This document shows, piece by piece, positions 21,876 to 35,100 of a DNA stretch of 64,000 bases (position 1 is its first letter; each line of letters opens with the position of its first letter). Made by a program: the position numbers and the translations under genes. The stretch covers positions 403,637,037 through 403,701,036 of the forward strand of contig NC_080672.1 in the NCBI RefSeq assembly GCF_030247195.1, given 5' to 3'. The notes below the pieces were generated by a model. That model saw only the letters and a list, made by a program, of their open reading frames with translations, searched no databases and had not been told where the DNA came from. Source of the DNA: Topomyia yanbarensis. Taxonomy: Eukaryota; Arthropoda; Insecta; Diptera; Culicidae.

Positions 21876-22278
21876 CCTCACTACTAGGTGGATTACATGA
21901 TGATCTGCGTATTGATATGCCATCAAACATGAAACTCGCGGTTGAACACAACGCCTAATGCAAGGGGTAAATACCACAACTTTGATAAAATGTGAGATTA
22001 ATCTTTAAAGTCTTTCAATTACGTAGATGTGTTTTCATACTACGATATTTAAAATCAATTTAGTTTTGCCACTAAATTCAAGTAAAACAGCGGGTGTTTT
22101 ATGTAGCGTTGGGGAATGGTAAGCGAGAAATGAAAATATTACCTGTCTAATATCTCTACCTTTTGTGGATGGATTTTGACAGTCTTTGGTTTTCTATAAA
22201 GTATTTGGATGCTTTTTAATCATATGCATGTCGCGTGGCGTAAATATTTTGTTTGAAAATTATATGTTTTAATGTCCT

Positions 22279-22520
22279 TGTGTTTGGATAAAATCACCCA
22301 TATATCAGAAGCTAAACTACATGGCCTAAAACACAATAATAGCGTAAATTGTCACTTTAGGCCTTTGTTTGTAACTAGTTTCGTTAAGATCGGATCAGCC
22401 ATTGCTGAGATAACTACATGACTTTAGTGTATATACATACAGACACACAGACATTGTCCCAATTCGTTGAGCTGAGTCGTTTGGTATATGCGACACGTAC
22501 CTTGGGGCGTCGGAACAAAT
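22279..22520 (-). repeat. dispersed repeat with conserved GAGCTGAGTCG-TTGGTATATG block
   Basis: The part starting GATAAAATCACC repeats the sequence at 20970-21050. The part at 22375-22516 (GATCGGATCAGCCATTGCTGAG, CAGACACACAGACATTG, GAGCTGAGTCG, TTGGTATATG) matches 51470-51610 and, on the other strand, the start of the elements at 37364 and 38299. Confidence 0.6.
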
Positions 22521-25500
22521 CAAAAAATCTAACCCAGTGACTAAAATTTAACTCTATACATTGTATTCATTGGAGGCACTGAACAAGATCAAGTTTTTGG
22601 TAGTGCGATAAACAGCACAAGTTATTTCAAGCTGGTCTTGACGTGTTGCATAACGGCCACAAAACACGAAATGAGAATTTTACATACAGGCAGTTTTCTT
22701 TCATGTCTAATAATCGTTCATAGTAATACAATGGGGCGGTGCTAACAATGTGATAAAATTCTCGCTCGCCGGTCGAACAGTAGACGACCAATCAAGGCGC
22801 AGATATTTACAGCACCGAATTCAGTTTTTCGTTATTCATAGTAGCACTTGTGAATATTTCCCATCATGCAGTTTAAAAATCTAGTTCTTTTGTTCAATAC
22901 AACGTCTATTATCTTGAGCTTGACAACTAAGTTCACCGAAATTTTTAAACGGAACCCTTGTATTTAAATGATAAAAGTTTTCTACTTCAAAAACCTGACA
23001 TTAAATCAGCAAAGTAATTCCTTTTATTTATTTACCCTTATCTGATTTTTCATAAACCTGTTCGGGTAGTTTATTATAATTATATAGTTAATAATATCTT
23101 ATCGTATCCGAAATGCGGTGGTGGTAACACGTGACAAGCAAAGCACCTACCAGCGCATCAGCGGCTAATAGTGGATGGCAGTAAAATCGATAATGTTATT
23201 GCAGTATTTTCTCACTGCATATTGTTTTGCCCCTGTCCGGTTCGGTTGAGTAGCATTCTTTACACTGACATTGAATGTCAGTATCTCCATCTGGTTCTGA
23301 CCTTTGGGGACACGGACTACTGCTGCCGACAATGAGTGTCACGGTTCCGTTAGCACCAGACATCCGACATGGATGGCGGCATTTAAGACAATCTGCAACT
23401 GGTAGCTGGGTTTAGAAGTTAATTTTATGGGATTTTCCTGTTTGATGCAGACTACAGGTAGGTTAATCAACATTATTAGGAGATGTGTTCTACAAGTGGA
23501 CAAAACCGTTGTTGTATCTCAAGCTACATACTCACATTGGCTGTTTGGAATACCGTTTAGTATGTGTCGTAATTCCTTTGTGTTTTACGTTCAAATCCTC
23601 TTTTATCTTTTCTCTAAAATTTCATTGGGAAGTGGCCTTTCGAGTTGATACGACGAATTTAAATGGTACGTTCATTGGTAAAGCCGAAAGTGCGCCGAGA
23701 ATGTGTATTACCCAAGTTCAACGTGCTTCAATGGACAACTGCAAGGGTAAATAAGTATAATAATAGATAAAAGATTGTTCTAATAAGGATCATGTTTCTA
23801 TTTTTGTTTTGAACCATATTTTTACACACAATTACAGTACAATTTCGCAACGTCAAATTGATTCCATAAGAAAAACATGGTGATGAATTCCACACTGAAT
23901 AGCACGCTGAGGAATTCCAACGATGAACAAAACTAGGGTAAAGTGCCTATAATATATGGAATGCGCATAAATTGGCATCAACAGCTTGGCTTCAATATTC
24001 AGAATAAATATATTAACACAAATGCCTTGAAAACAGTGAAATGTTTGAGTGCAACGAAAACTCGAATCGAGTGCCCCAATTGTCGCCTTAACATTTGACC
24101 CAATGCGTTGAACAAAGATAACAGATAGGGTAGGGTGATAATTGAAACATGGACAAAATAAGCCCATTATCCTATGTCTCCTTCGGTAATACGCGGATAA
24201 TGTCACCATATTGCTAATGGCATACCGTATAATTTTAAAGCATCATATTTTCCAACATTCGTTACACCAAAGTTATGTGACATAAACTCGTAAAATGCTA
24301 AATATAAAACCAAAGGGCAATAACTTGCATTTCTCTCCTTGCCAGCTTGTTACAGAAGCCGAATTATGAAGAATGCGGTGAAACCTGTGCGGTCGACAAA
24401 TTATGCAGCCGTGTGCATACAAATACACACACATACCATAGCACTTTTTAGTGAGATTTTACCGCAAGAACAGCTGCCATCAATTTTCCTTGAAACATGA
24501 AGACGGTTAACCGCCCGAGCACTTGTTTCTGCAAGCAGCAGTTTCTTGTTCCAAAACGATGCAAAACAAAACCACACAAAAAGACAGTGTCTCTGGAAGC
24601 GCGCGCCAATTCCTCAAGGACTACGGAGCGAGCCAAGCGGGAAACAGCAAAGTCTCATCTCACAAATTATTCCAATGCTTACCCCAGTTATAACAAGCTA
24701 CCGACGACAACAAGCAAACCCCGGCACTTGACAAGATGAAAACCGCAGACAATGGCCACCGTGGAGTGGAAGGATTATTTTCACGATTCACAGCACCAGC
24801 AATCTATTTTGTGACTAGAACGCGCTAGCGTTTGCGATGCTTTAGTAGTGTGTACGGAATGCGGGAAGCTGTGTTCATATAACGATGCATCGTTTGTGGT
24901 GCGCATCTCATACCCAAGGACACTCATCCCTCTTCTTCTTCTTGCAAGCGGCGGAGGAATTAGTTCGAGACTTTGGACGCCACGCCGGACCACGTTCAGG
25001 CTATCGGGTTTCGGTTGGTTGCCGACGACACGGGAAAGAGACGACAAAAGCAAATAGTATGGATGAAGGGCGACAGATTGCTTATTTACATGTTAAGTGA
25101 CACTTGAGGGTTAGAAAAAATATGGTAGCACGGCTGGATGGATAGGCTGAATGGAATCGGGAATTTACTGGTTCTGTCAGTTGGTTTAACGATATCAGAA
25201 AAGAAGAGTTGAGAAAGTGTCAGCTGCCGCTGGTTTTTAGCAATCTGTTATTGGATTGAGGCAGAATTTATCTCAATAAATAGTATACTCAAAGATTGAT
25301 AAATAGTTCACTCAAAGATTGATAACGTTATTTTTTTTCGGATGAAACCAACGTAGAGGTCGTGAAGCAAGGATTTATTATTATTTTCGTCCTCTACATT
25401 TTTTAGTTTTGAACATTTCCTCTTTCAGCTACATTTGCATTCTTAATTTTTGAAATAAGAAACGAAAAATAAAAGTAGGAAGGCTAGACAAAACTTCGTA

Positions 25501-27230
25501 AAGCTTTTTTTTAATTGTATGACAGTGTAAAAGTCGGCTATTAACCTCGTGCATTACATAAGAACCGGGGATTTTTAATGTAAAAATAAAAATAAATAAA
25601 TATCCGCTTTTAGCCTAGTCCAACTTTAAGTTCGTGTTGGATTCTGAGCATGAGCATGATGACCGTACAATTCGTAGTTGCTACTCCGTAATTGACTAGA
25701 ACAGTATCAACGAATAGGGCCTGGGAGTAGCTTTCAATCCTCACTGTGCACACTTCGGGAGTTCTATACTTTCAAATTCCAATAATGGCGCTGGCCACGT
25801 CATTACAGTCATCGGGGAAGGAACGGAATGTTAGTGTAACAAACGTTGCTATGGCGATCGTGTATGCTTCTACATCTCCACGTTTGCCACGGGAAGGAGT
25901 TTTTGTTAGTAGGATGGGGTAAAGAGTTGCACAAATCTGGATTCACCTTGATGAATTATACGATCTACGCAACTCTCACAAGTGTTATCATGTGTTTATT
26001 GCTCTGGACAGCCGGCTGCTGAAAATTTATGATAGATTTATCGTTTATTGAATTAATTTTCAAATGCTCGGTTTTGTAAAAAAGCAGCTTCAACTCCGGA
26101 CAGCCGACAGTTGGGAGTGTTGCATATTGAATCAAACAGAAGGTGTTCGTTTTCTTTTATTATTATTCAGGCGAAACACGGCATTCCAAAAACAATACAA
26201 TATAATGAAAAGCGATTACTTTTATTGTCTCGAGACATTTGTCGATATATCTATGTAATTAAAGGTTTCGTAATACACGCATTATTTATCGTGCATAAAT
26301 TTTGGTATTATTATTATTGACAATCGTGTATTGGCTTCGTTCTCCACGGACGATTGGTTCTTGTGTTATAATTATACGTCTGTGTTGTTATGCTATCTAA
26401 GGCACATTTTAAATGGTATAAAATAGGGCCTATCGAAATACCTGAAACGACTAACTTTTTATGTAGGATATACAACCGATGATATGATCTAACCATGCGC
26501 GTTTTTCGCTAATTACTAGAACAAGATTGAAAACAATAAGAACGAAAAGAAACTATCTTGTCACCTTTTGCGTCAATAATTAAGCTACAAAATTTTTATA
26601 CTCATGAAGAAATATGGTTAACGTGACAGTAATATAGTACATGTACTACTCTAAAGCATATGCAAGTACTTAATACAATAAGAACAATATAATTTATTGC
26701 TGATTTAATGGACTAAAAGTAAACCAATGAACATGACAATAAAACATTTGTTCCTCGTGCTGATAGGACTGCCGAAAATTGGTACTGGTTTTGAATTCTT
26801 CTTGCGAATTTGTTAATTCTCAACCCTCATACATAATTCAAAAGTCATCATTCACTCAGACAAGACCATGCGTATTTCCCACGCACATTGAATACACAGT
26901 AGTTTAGTTTTCTAGTTGGTCAGATAGACACTCAACAAACACATAAATTAGTTTGTCAGACTGAGCAATTGTCAGCTCGATTGGCATCAACCGGCGGATA
27001 CGTGTTCCCTTACGACGCCATCAAATCAAAGAACATTACACACATACGACAAAATATGTGCTATACAGAATATAACGAAATGAAGACTGCTTAATTATTT
27101 GAATTAAAATAAGATCGGAAAAAAATTGCTGCATAAACGAGGTGGTCCATTTTCAAAGATAGCTGATAAATCATTTTATAAAAATAAGTGATAAAGGACG
27201 CGGACGAAAACAGCTGATCATCGCCTTTAA
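22521..27230. other. long stretch without recognisable genes or well-defined elements
   Basis: Open frames are all short and lack family resemblance. A GC-richer, possibly unique block is at 23225-23420. Positions 23930-24190 carry a degenerate repeat (TCCAATTGTCGCC-type, TTGAACAAAGATAACAG) that recurs inverted near 31300-31400 and in part near 33470-33540. Another GC-richer part is at 24900-25060. Confidence 0.4.
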
Positions 27231-27234
27231 GTTC

Positions 27235-27390
27235 GTGTTGGATTCTGATAAGACAAATTCGAAACGAAAATTCAGTAACTAGTGTAAATAAAGGTTCTCG
27301 CGCTAAAATGCTTTTACACAATTTTCTCCTTTGTGTAGGAAAACTTGTTTTCCTACTCCTTGGGAAGAAAGATAACATAATAGATTTTGA
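27235..27390. repeat. short dispersed repeat, copy related to 19530-19700
   Basis: It shares GTTGGATTCTGATAAGAC, CGAAACGAAAATTC and ACAATTTTCTCC, in that order and spacing, with copies at 19530, 31435 and 56335. Confidence 0.5.
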
Positions 27391-28245
27391 GTGTTAAACG
27401 GATTTTTACGTTTACGTTTACATGGGTCTGACTGTTTTTAGACCTCAGTTCGGGTTGTTCGCTTGATGTTCTTCCATCTCTCTTCTAGTCTCGCCCAGAG
27501 CTAAACTTAAAAATTGCTCTGTTGTAGCTATCATTAGGCGAAACCCTTCTACCGAATTGATATTTATCCATTGCACAAAGAGTATAGTATCGTTACCCAC
27601 GCCAGGCTTGCTGGAGCATCACTCATGATGCTAAAATGAGGTGAGGTATCAACATTCTGAGGAGGACTTCACACACCTCGCCAATAGCAGAAAAAAAACT
27701 CTTCTCCCACTCAACAAGCAAACTCATCATCAGAGGTGATGACTTGTTCAATGATTAGAGGATGTTATGTGCATCACACAGGAAAGGCGAGAGCGCAAAA
27801 CTGATTGAAGATGGGTTGGAATTCCTCTTCAAAAATGCTGAGAGTGTGGAGCGCGAGAGTGATTGTTTCCCTCTCTTGTTTTAATGGGATTTTGTCTGCT
27901 GCGTAGGATGCGGATATAAGTATAATTTTCGTGGTGTAGATCAGTGCTTCGTGGAATACGGATATCATCATGTGGTGGGAATCCAAGAAACTGGAGGACC
28001 CAGACTTGACTCTACTGTGCCAAACGACCTTGAGGCTTGAGCACTTCTTGTACACAGGTTTCAATTGAGCAAGGATTCAGTGGCCTTGGGAAAATACTAA
28101 CTAACGATCAGATAAACCTCAGCTCGGAAAATTTAAAATCAATCCTATTCGTCAAACTTAATAACACCATAATAGAAGATAAATCTAGAGAAAATTTAGA
28201 ATACACAGATAAAAATATTTTGTAATTTTAAGATTATTTTCATGC
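27391..28245. other. intergenic stretch, nothing recognised
   Basis: A 96-residue minus-strand frame at 27774-28064 has no recognisable family and no supporting context. The sequence is otherwise unremarkable. Confidence 0.35.
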
Positions 28246-28270
28246 ACATATTTGGAGCATGAATATAAAT
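28246..28270 (+). repeat. target-site duplication, left copy
   Basis: These 25 bases, starting ACATATTTGGAG and ending ATAAAT, are identical to 30338-30362 and bound the retroposon. Confidence 0.85.
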
Positions 28271-30337
28271 CCCTCTCGCAGGTTGATGGGATTGACGGTA
28301 TTGTAAACATCATCAAGCCACAATATATTCAAATATAAGGACCTTCGCTCTTTTTAGTTTTTATTTGCACCAAGTTCTACTACTAGAGGTTAATTAGTTC
28401 TCATGTTAATATTCCACCAAACATTATGACTACTGAGGATTTGATTTATATAAGAAGCCCGCTTCAAGATGTTGATTACAATACGCCTCGATAGTGGTGT
28501 GTCGGGGAGGCCGGGAGGGCTGATATGAGCCTTTTGTCTGTTCTATACCTTTCCTCTATTCACCAGCTCATAACCAACAATCAACCAGTAACAAATAGAT
28601 AATTGAGAAAGGATGTGCTATGTGTGGTGATTGGCTATTCAAGTATTAGTAGTGTTTGAAGTACTAATGTATGTCTCATGTGATGATCATAACTTCAGCT
28701 GTATCTTGTACCTATCTAATCTATTACGTCTCTCATATATTGTCTTTTATTTCTTCTTTTCGAGTCCTATACTGCCATTCTACACCCGCCTTCAGCTGAA
28801 TCAACAACGATGGTGATAGTGAACGTCTTAACACTCACACATTCTCAAACGCGGTCTCAGCGGGAACCTACAAAAATGCCATCGTGCACGCGATTACGAA
28901 TCGGTCACGTCCGAAAGTCTATCCTTGATCCTAGAAGCCTAGGTCCATGCCTTCAGCTGGACCAATTAAGAAAATACGCCCATACCTATTAGACAACACG
29001 TCTCATGGCGACATGACCGGGAACCCTATCGATATAAACGATCCCACTCTCTGCCAGAATTCAAACCGCGCACTGAAAATTTAATATCAGACTCACGGTT
29101 CGCGCAACCATTCAAGAACACACGTTACAAAATCACGTCAGCGCACAAACGTTAGAGCCCCTCGCGATTTTCCAAGCAGCCTACGAACTCGCAAACATGA
29201 TTACACCCCGGTGATAAGGTGAAAATCTCAGCACTCATAAACTTACCAACACGATCTCAAGTGTCAACCTACAAACTCCCGCGCTCGCGCCATCATGAAT
29301 CGGGATCGTCCGGAAGTATCTATCCTCGGTACAAACAATCTAGGTCCTTGTTAATTATTAAAAAAATAATAAAATTGAAAAATAACTACCATATCCACTA
29401 GACAAAACGTTCCATGGCGACATGACCGGAAACTCTAGTGATATGGGGTAACTCTCTCCCTGTCAGAATGTGATCCGTACACCGAAAACTAAAGATCAGA
29501 ATGACGGTCCGCGAATATATAAATCGCCGCAGGGTTTCAAAATCGAATTTATACACGCGAAGTCACATACACGCGAGCACACGGGACAAACACGTCAACA
29601 TACGAACGCTTAAGCCCTTCGCGATCATCTACGCACACCTATGCCTGCGATCGCGTAAACTTGATAACACTGCGGCAATTGTGTGAACGTTTTAGTACTT
29701 ACGAAGTTACAAACGCGATCTCAAACGCCAACCCGCAAATGCGCGATCATGAATCGGTCACGTCCGGAAATCTTTAACCTTTATTCTAGCAATTTAGGTC
29801 CATACATTCAGTTGGACCAATCAAAAAAAAATAAAGCTCATATCCACTAGACCACGCGTTCTACGACGACATGATTGGGATCTCTAATGATATGGAAGAA
29901 CCCACTTCCTTCTGGAATCTGAACCGTACACAAAAAATTAAGTATCAGATTCACGGTCCGCGCGCGATCATTCTAGAACACACGCGAATTTGCGAAAGGC
30001 ACACGGTTATGAAATAGAATTTATGCACGCGAAGTTACACGTTAGCACACGCGACATACAAACGCACACGCGATCGAGCACATTAACGTACAAATATTCG
30101 AGCCCTTCGCGATGATACACGCGATTCCGAGTCCCTACGCCCGCACATGCCTGAACCGTACAAAGAATATCACATTCAGAATCACGGCCCGCTACAATTG
30201 GCCTATTGCAGTGTTTTATTGGGCGACATTGCCTGTCTCGTCTGCAAATTGTAGTATGTGATTCTGACGGGGAGCCCTTCCGAGAACCTAGCTCTACAGC
30301 TCCAGTAGGACAACTCTCGAAAAAAAAAAAAAAAAAA
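28271..30337 (+). mobile_element. complete non-coding CpG-rich retroposon, copy C, with 25-bp target duplication and poly(A)
   Basis: The 25 bases at 28246-28270 (beginning ACATATTTGGAG) are repeated perfectly at 30338-30362, just after a run of about 18 A. Between them is a 2.07-kb element: 5' module 28271-28535 (CCCTCTCGCAGG, AACATCATCAAGC, TACGCCTCGATAGTGGTG, CCGGGAGGGCTGATATG); AT-rich spacer to about 28800; tandem monomers to about 30150 with AGGTCC landmarks at 28941, 29342 and 29796; and a 3' hairpin module at 30150-30319. A long perfect duplication plus poly(A) is the mark of LINE-type target-primed integration. Apart from incidental short frames there is no coding capacity, so it must use another element's machinery. 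Confidence 0.85.
30150..30319 (+). other. 3' hairpin module of the retroposon family
   Basis: TCAGAATCAC (30176-30185) pairs with GTGATTCTGA (30258-30267) and CTACAATT (30192-30199) pairs with AATTGTAG (30247-30254), giving a long bulged stem. It is followed by a conserved GGAGCCCTTCCGAGAACC and AGCTCTACAGCTCCAGTAGG. The same module closes copies A, B, E and F. Its position before the poly(A) suggests it is the signal recognised by a partner LINE reverse transcriptase. Confidence 0.6.
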
Positions 30338-30362
30338 ACATATTTGGAGCATGAATATAAAT
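30338..30362 (+). repeat. target-site duplication, right copy
   Basis: Perfect repeat of 28246-28270, immediately after the poly(A) tail. Confidence 0.85.
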
Positions 30363-31651
30363 GTAAAATTAAGCTCCACCACAAATACACACGACTTGTC
30401 GCGCTTTCTTCAACGAATTTTATTATAATTTTACACGTGGGTTGAAAATTACAGTTTCTTTAAACAGAAAACACATGCACTTCAATGTATTTTTACTCGA
30501 ATACTGTTGTAAAATGATTGACATGTAATATTACACGAATGAAAGTGTAAAATTGTATGCTGTTTGATGCTCCAATTGATGTTAACGTAATTTTCAATCG
30601 AATTTTAGATTCAATTGTTGTATGTGTACATTCGTATTGATTTACATGTCGTTTAATTTTCATTATTTTTTGGTGTGTAGGACATAAGTAACTTTTTCAT
30701 CTGTTCATTACTCGGCCATTTCAATATTTACTACTCTACTCTTTGCATAATATTCTAGTAAAAACCGTCGGCTTTCGATATGTACTGGAAAATTAGTGCA
30801 AAGTGTTGTAATGACGTCGTAAGAAAGTAAACAAAGAGAGGCTCTCGATGTTACATCCTATTGAAAATTTTCTCTAGAAATATTTTAATTTTGATATCTA
30901 ATACAACATGACATCGCTTCCAAGTAAAATTGGTGCATAATATTCGATTCTATTCTAGTGTTCTTTCTCAATAAATTTTTTAAAAAATGTTGTTATCAAA
31001 TAGTTTCGTTTCTATCTCTATTATAGATTGTTTTGGCTGGTTAGTTTCCAAGATATGGACAATGAAGTTTAAAAAAAAAGTTGTTTGTGTTTATTTGTAG
31101 TGGAAAGTTTATGCGGATAAATTTCCAATGGGCAATACATTTTTAAAATGAGATAATTATCGACAGCGATATTTAAAATTATACATAGTCGAAAATTGTA
31201 TACTATCCTGATTATCTACTTTCAACGCTAGGGTAAAAAGCCTATTTTTGTCTTGTTTGTATTATCACCCTACTAATTTGTAGCCGCTGGTTAGAGCAGC
31301 TTTTCCCATCTTTGTTCAACGCGTTGGTTTAAAAGGTAAGGCAATAATTGGAACACTCGAACCGAGTTTTCGTTGCGCTTAAATACGAACATTTTACAGC
31401 TTTCATACCAACTCAATCAGAAGCACAAATTTTGTTTTCGAACACGAAACGCATCTCCATAAATAGTTTAGTTATAGGTTTTGTGTCTTTTATGCGCAAA
31501 GGTGGTTCCAAACCATTTTCTCGTTAGTGAAGGAAAATAGTTTTTAATTAAAATTTTTCTCCACTACGGATAAATATAGCATAATGCCAATTGTGTTATT
31601 ATATTGGTTCTTAAGAGCAAAGTAAAGCTACTGATGCCAATGTATACGCAT
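30363..31651. other. AT-rich stretch with repeat debris
   Basis: GTAAACAAAGAGAGGCTCTC near 30826 recurs near 594 and suggests an element end. Positions 31220-31600 carry pieces of two dispersed families (inverted relative of 24060-24130, and a relative of 19530-19700). There is no gene. Confidence 0.4.
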
Positions 31652-32159
31652 TAGAGATGGGCCATTCGTTCGCGAACGGTTCAAGTGAACTGGTTCTTCG
31701 AAGAGAATGAGCGAACGGAAGTTCTTTTTAAAAGAACGGTAGTTCTCAATTCTCTTCAAAGCGAATGAACTGAACCTGACCTAAAGCCGTTTGGCGAATT
31801 TCTCGGACCGATTTTTAGGCGAACGAATGAAAATGAACCGACTTGCCGTCCCACAAACCGCTCTCTGTGCTCTCCCAGAATGGAACCGGCGAAGAACGAT
31901 TCATCACATTCTCTATTTCTCTAGTTATACATCATGAAGAAATCGCTACCCTTGATGAACTTGTTAAGCATACAGGGGTATAATAGTTTGGGAAGCATCT
32001 GTTTGGTTCCTCTCCAAGAATCGAATGTTTTGAGAGACATTCGCTAGATGCAAGTAAATTATCAGCTGAACGGAAGAACGGTTCATCTGAACTAGTTCTT
32101 TTTACAGAACTGTTCAGTCGGGAATGGTTCTTCGAAGTGAACTGTTTCGCCCATCTCTA
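31652..32159. mobile_element. 508-bp hAT-like MITE with 8-bp target duplication
   Basis: The ends TAGAGATGGGC and GCCCATCTCTA are perfect 11-base inverted repeats, flanked on both sides by ATACGCAT (31644-31651 and 32160-32167). The subterminal regions are packed with GAAC and GTTC words (GAACGGTTCAAGTGAACTGG, GAACGGTTCATCTGAAC), possible transposase binding sites. An 8-base duplication points to a hAT-superfamily transposase supplied elsewhere; there is no coding frame inside. Confidence 0.85.
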
Positions 32160-32167
32160 ATACGCAT

Positions 32168-35100
32168 TGTATCAATTGTAGGCCTAGAAATTAGTGGTAC
32201 ACCCACCATAATAGGGTTTATTTTATGTAAGGGGCTTACCTCTTTACCCTATATTCGGAGGAGAACACGAAGCTTCTTATTTTGATACTGATTTCACTAA
32301 ATAATCCCCTACAAGTGAAATAATTTTTTGAACAGATTGTTTAGCAAATATAATGAAAAGATGAGTTCATGAATTATGTAGGATATACGTTAGCCTTTGC
32401 CTATTAAATCAATTCCATTACAAGAATCCAACATTTGTACAATATTTTCTTAAATTTTCATTGCAAAATATTAAAATTTTGTGAGTGACTTTGAATTTTC
32501 AGGAGGAAAATCGAAAAAATGCGGTGTACACACTAACCTAAAACCTCCTATACTAATCGTTTAGAAATTTCGCAGAGTTCTTTCTCACATCATTGCCCAG
32601 GTTCCTATGGGAGCGCTTTACAACATCATTATTATTTTTCAAGTAACATTTTAACCGATTTTTCAACGAATGTATTGGCATCAACGTGCTATGAAAAATT
32701 CGAAAAAATGAAGGCTGCTCTCATTACTCCTTATCATCTTCACTTATAGCAAAAACATTTTCTGGGACCTTTGGCACCAAAACATTAATTACGTTGTCCA
32801 GTCTTAGCGCCGATTTCTAGCAAGTTCTAGAAAGAGAAAAAATACACCTTTCCAAAGGTATGCTGTATTATTCTGTTATAAATATTGTGCTAAATTGCGA
32901 TAATAATAAGAAAATTGTCATTTTTTGCATTTTTTTCATGACAAATATGCAAATGGTTCAACATTCTTCCAAGGGCACGTCATGGTTCTATGTAATAATA
33001 ATTCGGAAGAGCATTTAATTCTGCTATAAATCAATTTGGGGGCATGCAACATTTTTCAAAACTTTTTGTGTTGCACTATAACCTATGCTAGTTCACTTGA
33101 AAAGTTAAAAAAAATCACTATAGCGCCGTGAAAAGAGTTATGATGTCATCCGGTTATCCACCTGGACAGTGCGTAACGAATAAACGGTTTGCTTCAATAT
33201 AAACATGTATGTCACGTTTTAGCTTAGCTATGGGTGCCAAACGTCAAAAAGGTCGCAATCTTTGATACGTAACTACTTCTTCCTCAACGAGTATTATATT
33301 TTAATAACAGATCGCTTGGCAAATTTTGGCCCTTTAAGGAGGGTACTGGACTATTGTATCACTTACAAGGCCTACAATCGATGAAATTTGGCACCAACAC
33401 GTTTGCTTTGTTCCTAAGAACCACTAGTAAAATAATAAATGGCCCGAGAATGGTGGAATACTTCTGTTTGAGTGCAACTAAAACTCTAATCGGATGCCCA
33501 AAATATCGCACTACCATTTAAGTCAAAAGATAGTACAAATATATGGCAGACACAACTCTAACCAATGGTTTCGAATGGGTAAGGTGCTAATTGTAATAAG
33601 GTGAAAAGAAGCTCATGACTCTATACATATTTGAAAACTATGTATATATTTAGATAGTTGCATTGCTTCATGCAACGCTTAACTATACATTCATTTCAAA
33701 TACAAAAATATACATCAGAAATAAACTTTACACACGCATCAAACCCATATAACAAAACCTCATAGCAACTAATCATTACCTCCTCACAAGGCGTGTGAGG
33801 ACATCACAAACTCCTCTTGAATCATCATGAGGTGTAGCACACTCTCCTCCACGGAGCAAATATCCCATGCGTAAGAAAATATTTATCTACATCATTTCGT
33901 TGAGCAAGAGAGGAACTCTCTCATTTTTCGGTTCCTCACACACAACGGTAGAAATGCTCCCGTTGCTTCATTCTTTTCTACCTCATCCTGAGGGAGGGAT
34001 ATTAGCCCTCATCGTGTGTTGAAGTGTTTATAACAAGTCTGACCCACGCCTATGAAGTGTATTGAGTGAATCACAGAAAAAGTGTCCCTTCGACGAGAAA
34101 ATACCAATGTAATTAATTAGACTTTCATTTAACGTACATTGCGCAAAGTGAAACAATTACAACGTTAAAAACAAGATTTCCATATATGGGTGATGACATG
34201 ATCGAAGTTCGTCTACACGATTCAAATACCTCGCGTCCACTGATTTCACAGACTCCCGAAAAAAGCTAATATTTAAAATTTCACAAAACTTCTTATGTGA
34301 TTCCATTCAAATCAGGAAACAGCAAGCTGCAACGTTAGATCTACTGGTCTTTGCTGCGTTCATATGTCTAATTGAAATTGTTTAAGTTTGAAGTCTTTTT
34401 TCTTCTGAGGCATTCTAATATACTGTTTTTACTATCTTATGACAAGCGCCATTTTGAGGTAAATTGAGTCAAATATGCTGCGTTACTTGTCCGAAAAATC
34501 TCTACGAAGGGACGTTTTCGGAATTTTGAAATTCTGTTAGGTTACTGATATGTAACGAAAAACGTGATTGTGAGTTTTTTGGTTCAAAACACTGTCTCTT
34601 GGGATTAGCTCAACTTAAATCGAAGTTTTCGATGTTTTCTGTGTAAAAATATCTGACGAGAACAAGAATTTTCAGAATAAAAATATATTTATTGCGAGCA
34701 AAATGCAGTTTAGTTTAAAATTGGAAATATTGCACATTTGCCAACACTGTAACCAAAAATAACTATTTTGTCTAGATTCTTTGACCGATTTCCTTCAAAA
34801 TGCATTTCTTTAATTGTTTCTAAACCAAATTAAACCGAAGATGTGAAGAATAGTTAATAATTGATGCATTATATGTATGACAGTGCAACTTTTGTTTACA
34901 TTTTAAGCAAAAACTGTCAATATAGTCAGCGGATGACGCAATAATTGAGTGCCTAATGCAGAATAGTTAGAAACATAAATTGGCTTCTCTGAATTGTGAG
35001 ATTAAAATTGAAACTTATAAATGGTGGCATTTTTAAGTTTAAATTTTAATCTCAAACTTTAAAAATCGTTTTTCTCCAAATGTGCTAAATGGCGCTTGTC

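Noticed and set aside
27774..28064. 96-codon minus-strand frame as a gene
   Set aside because: No recognisable family, no supporting splice sites or start context, and isolated in transposon-rich DNA.
19033..30390. Minus-strand open frames of 103 and 127 codons (19033-19344 and 30007-30390) with nearly identical protein sequence
   Set aside because: They lie antisense across the same 3' hairpin module of two retroposon copies. Their similarity follows from recent shared ancestry of the DNA, and the frames are not kept in the other copies.
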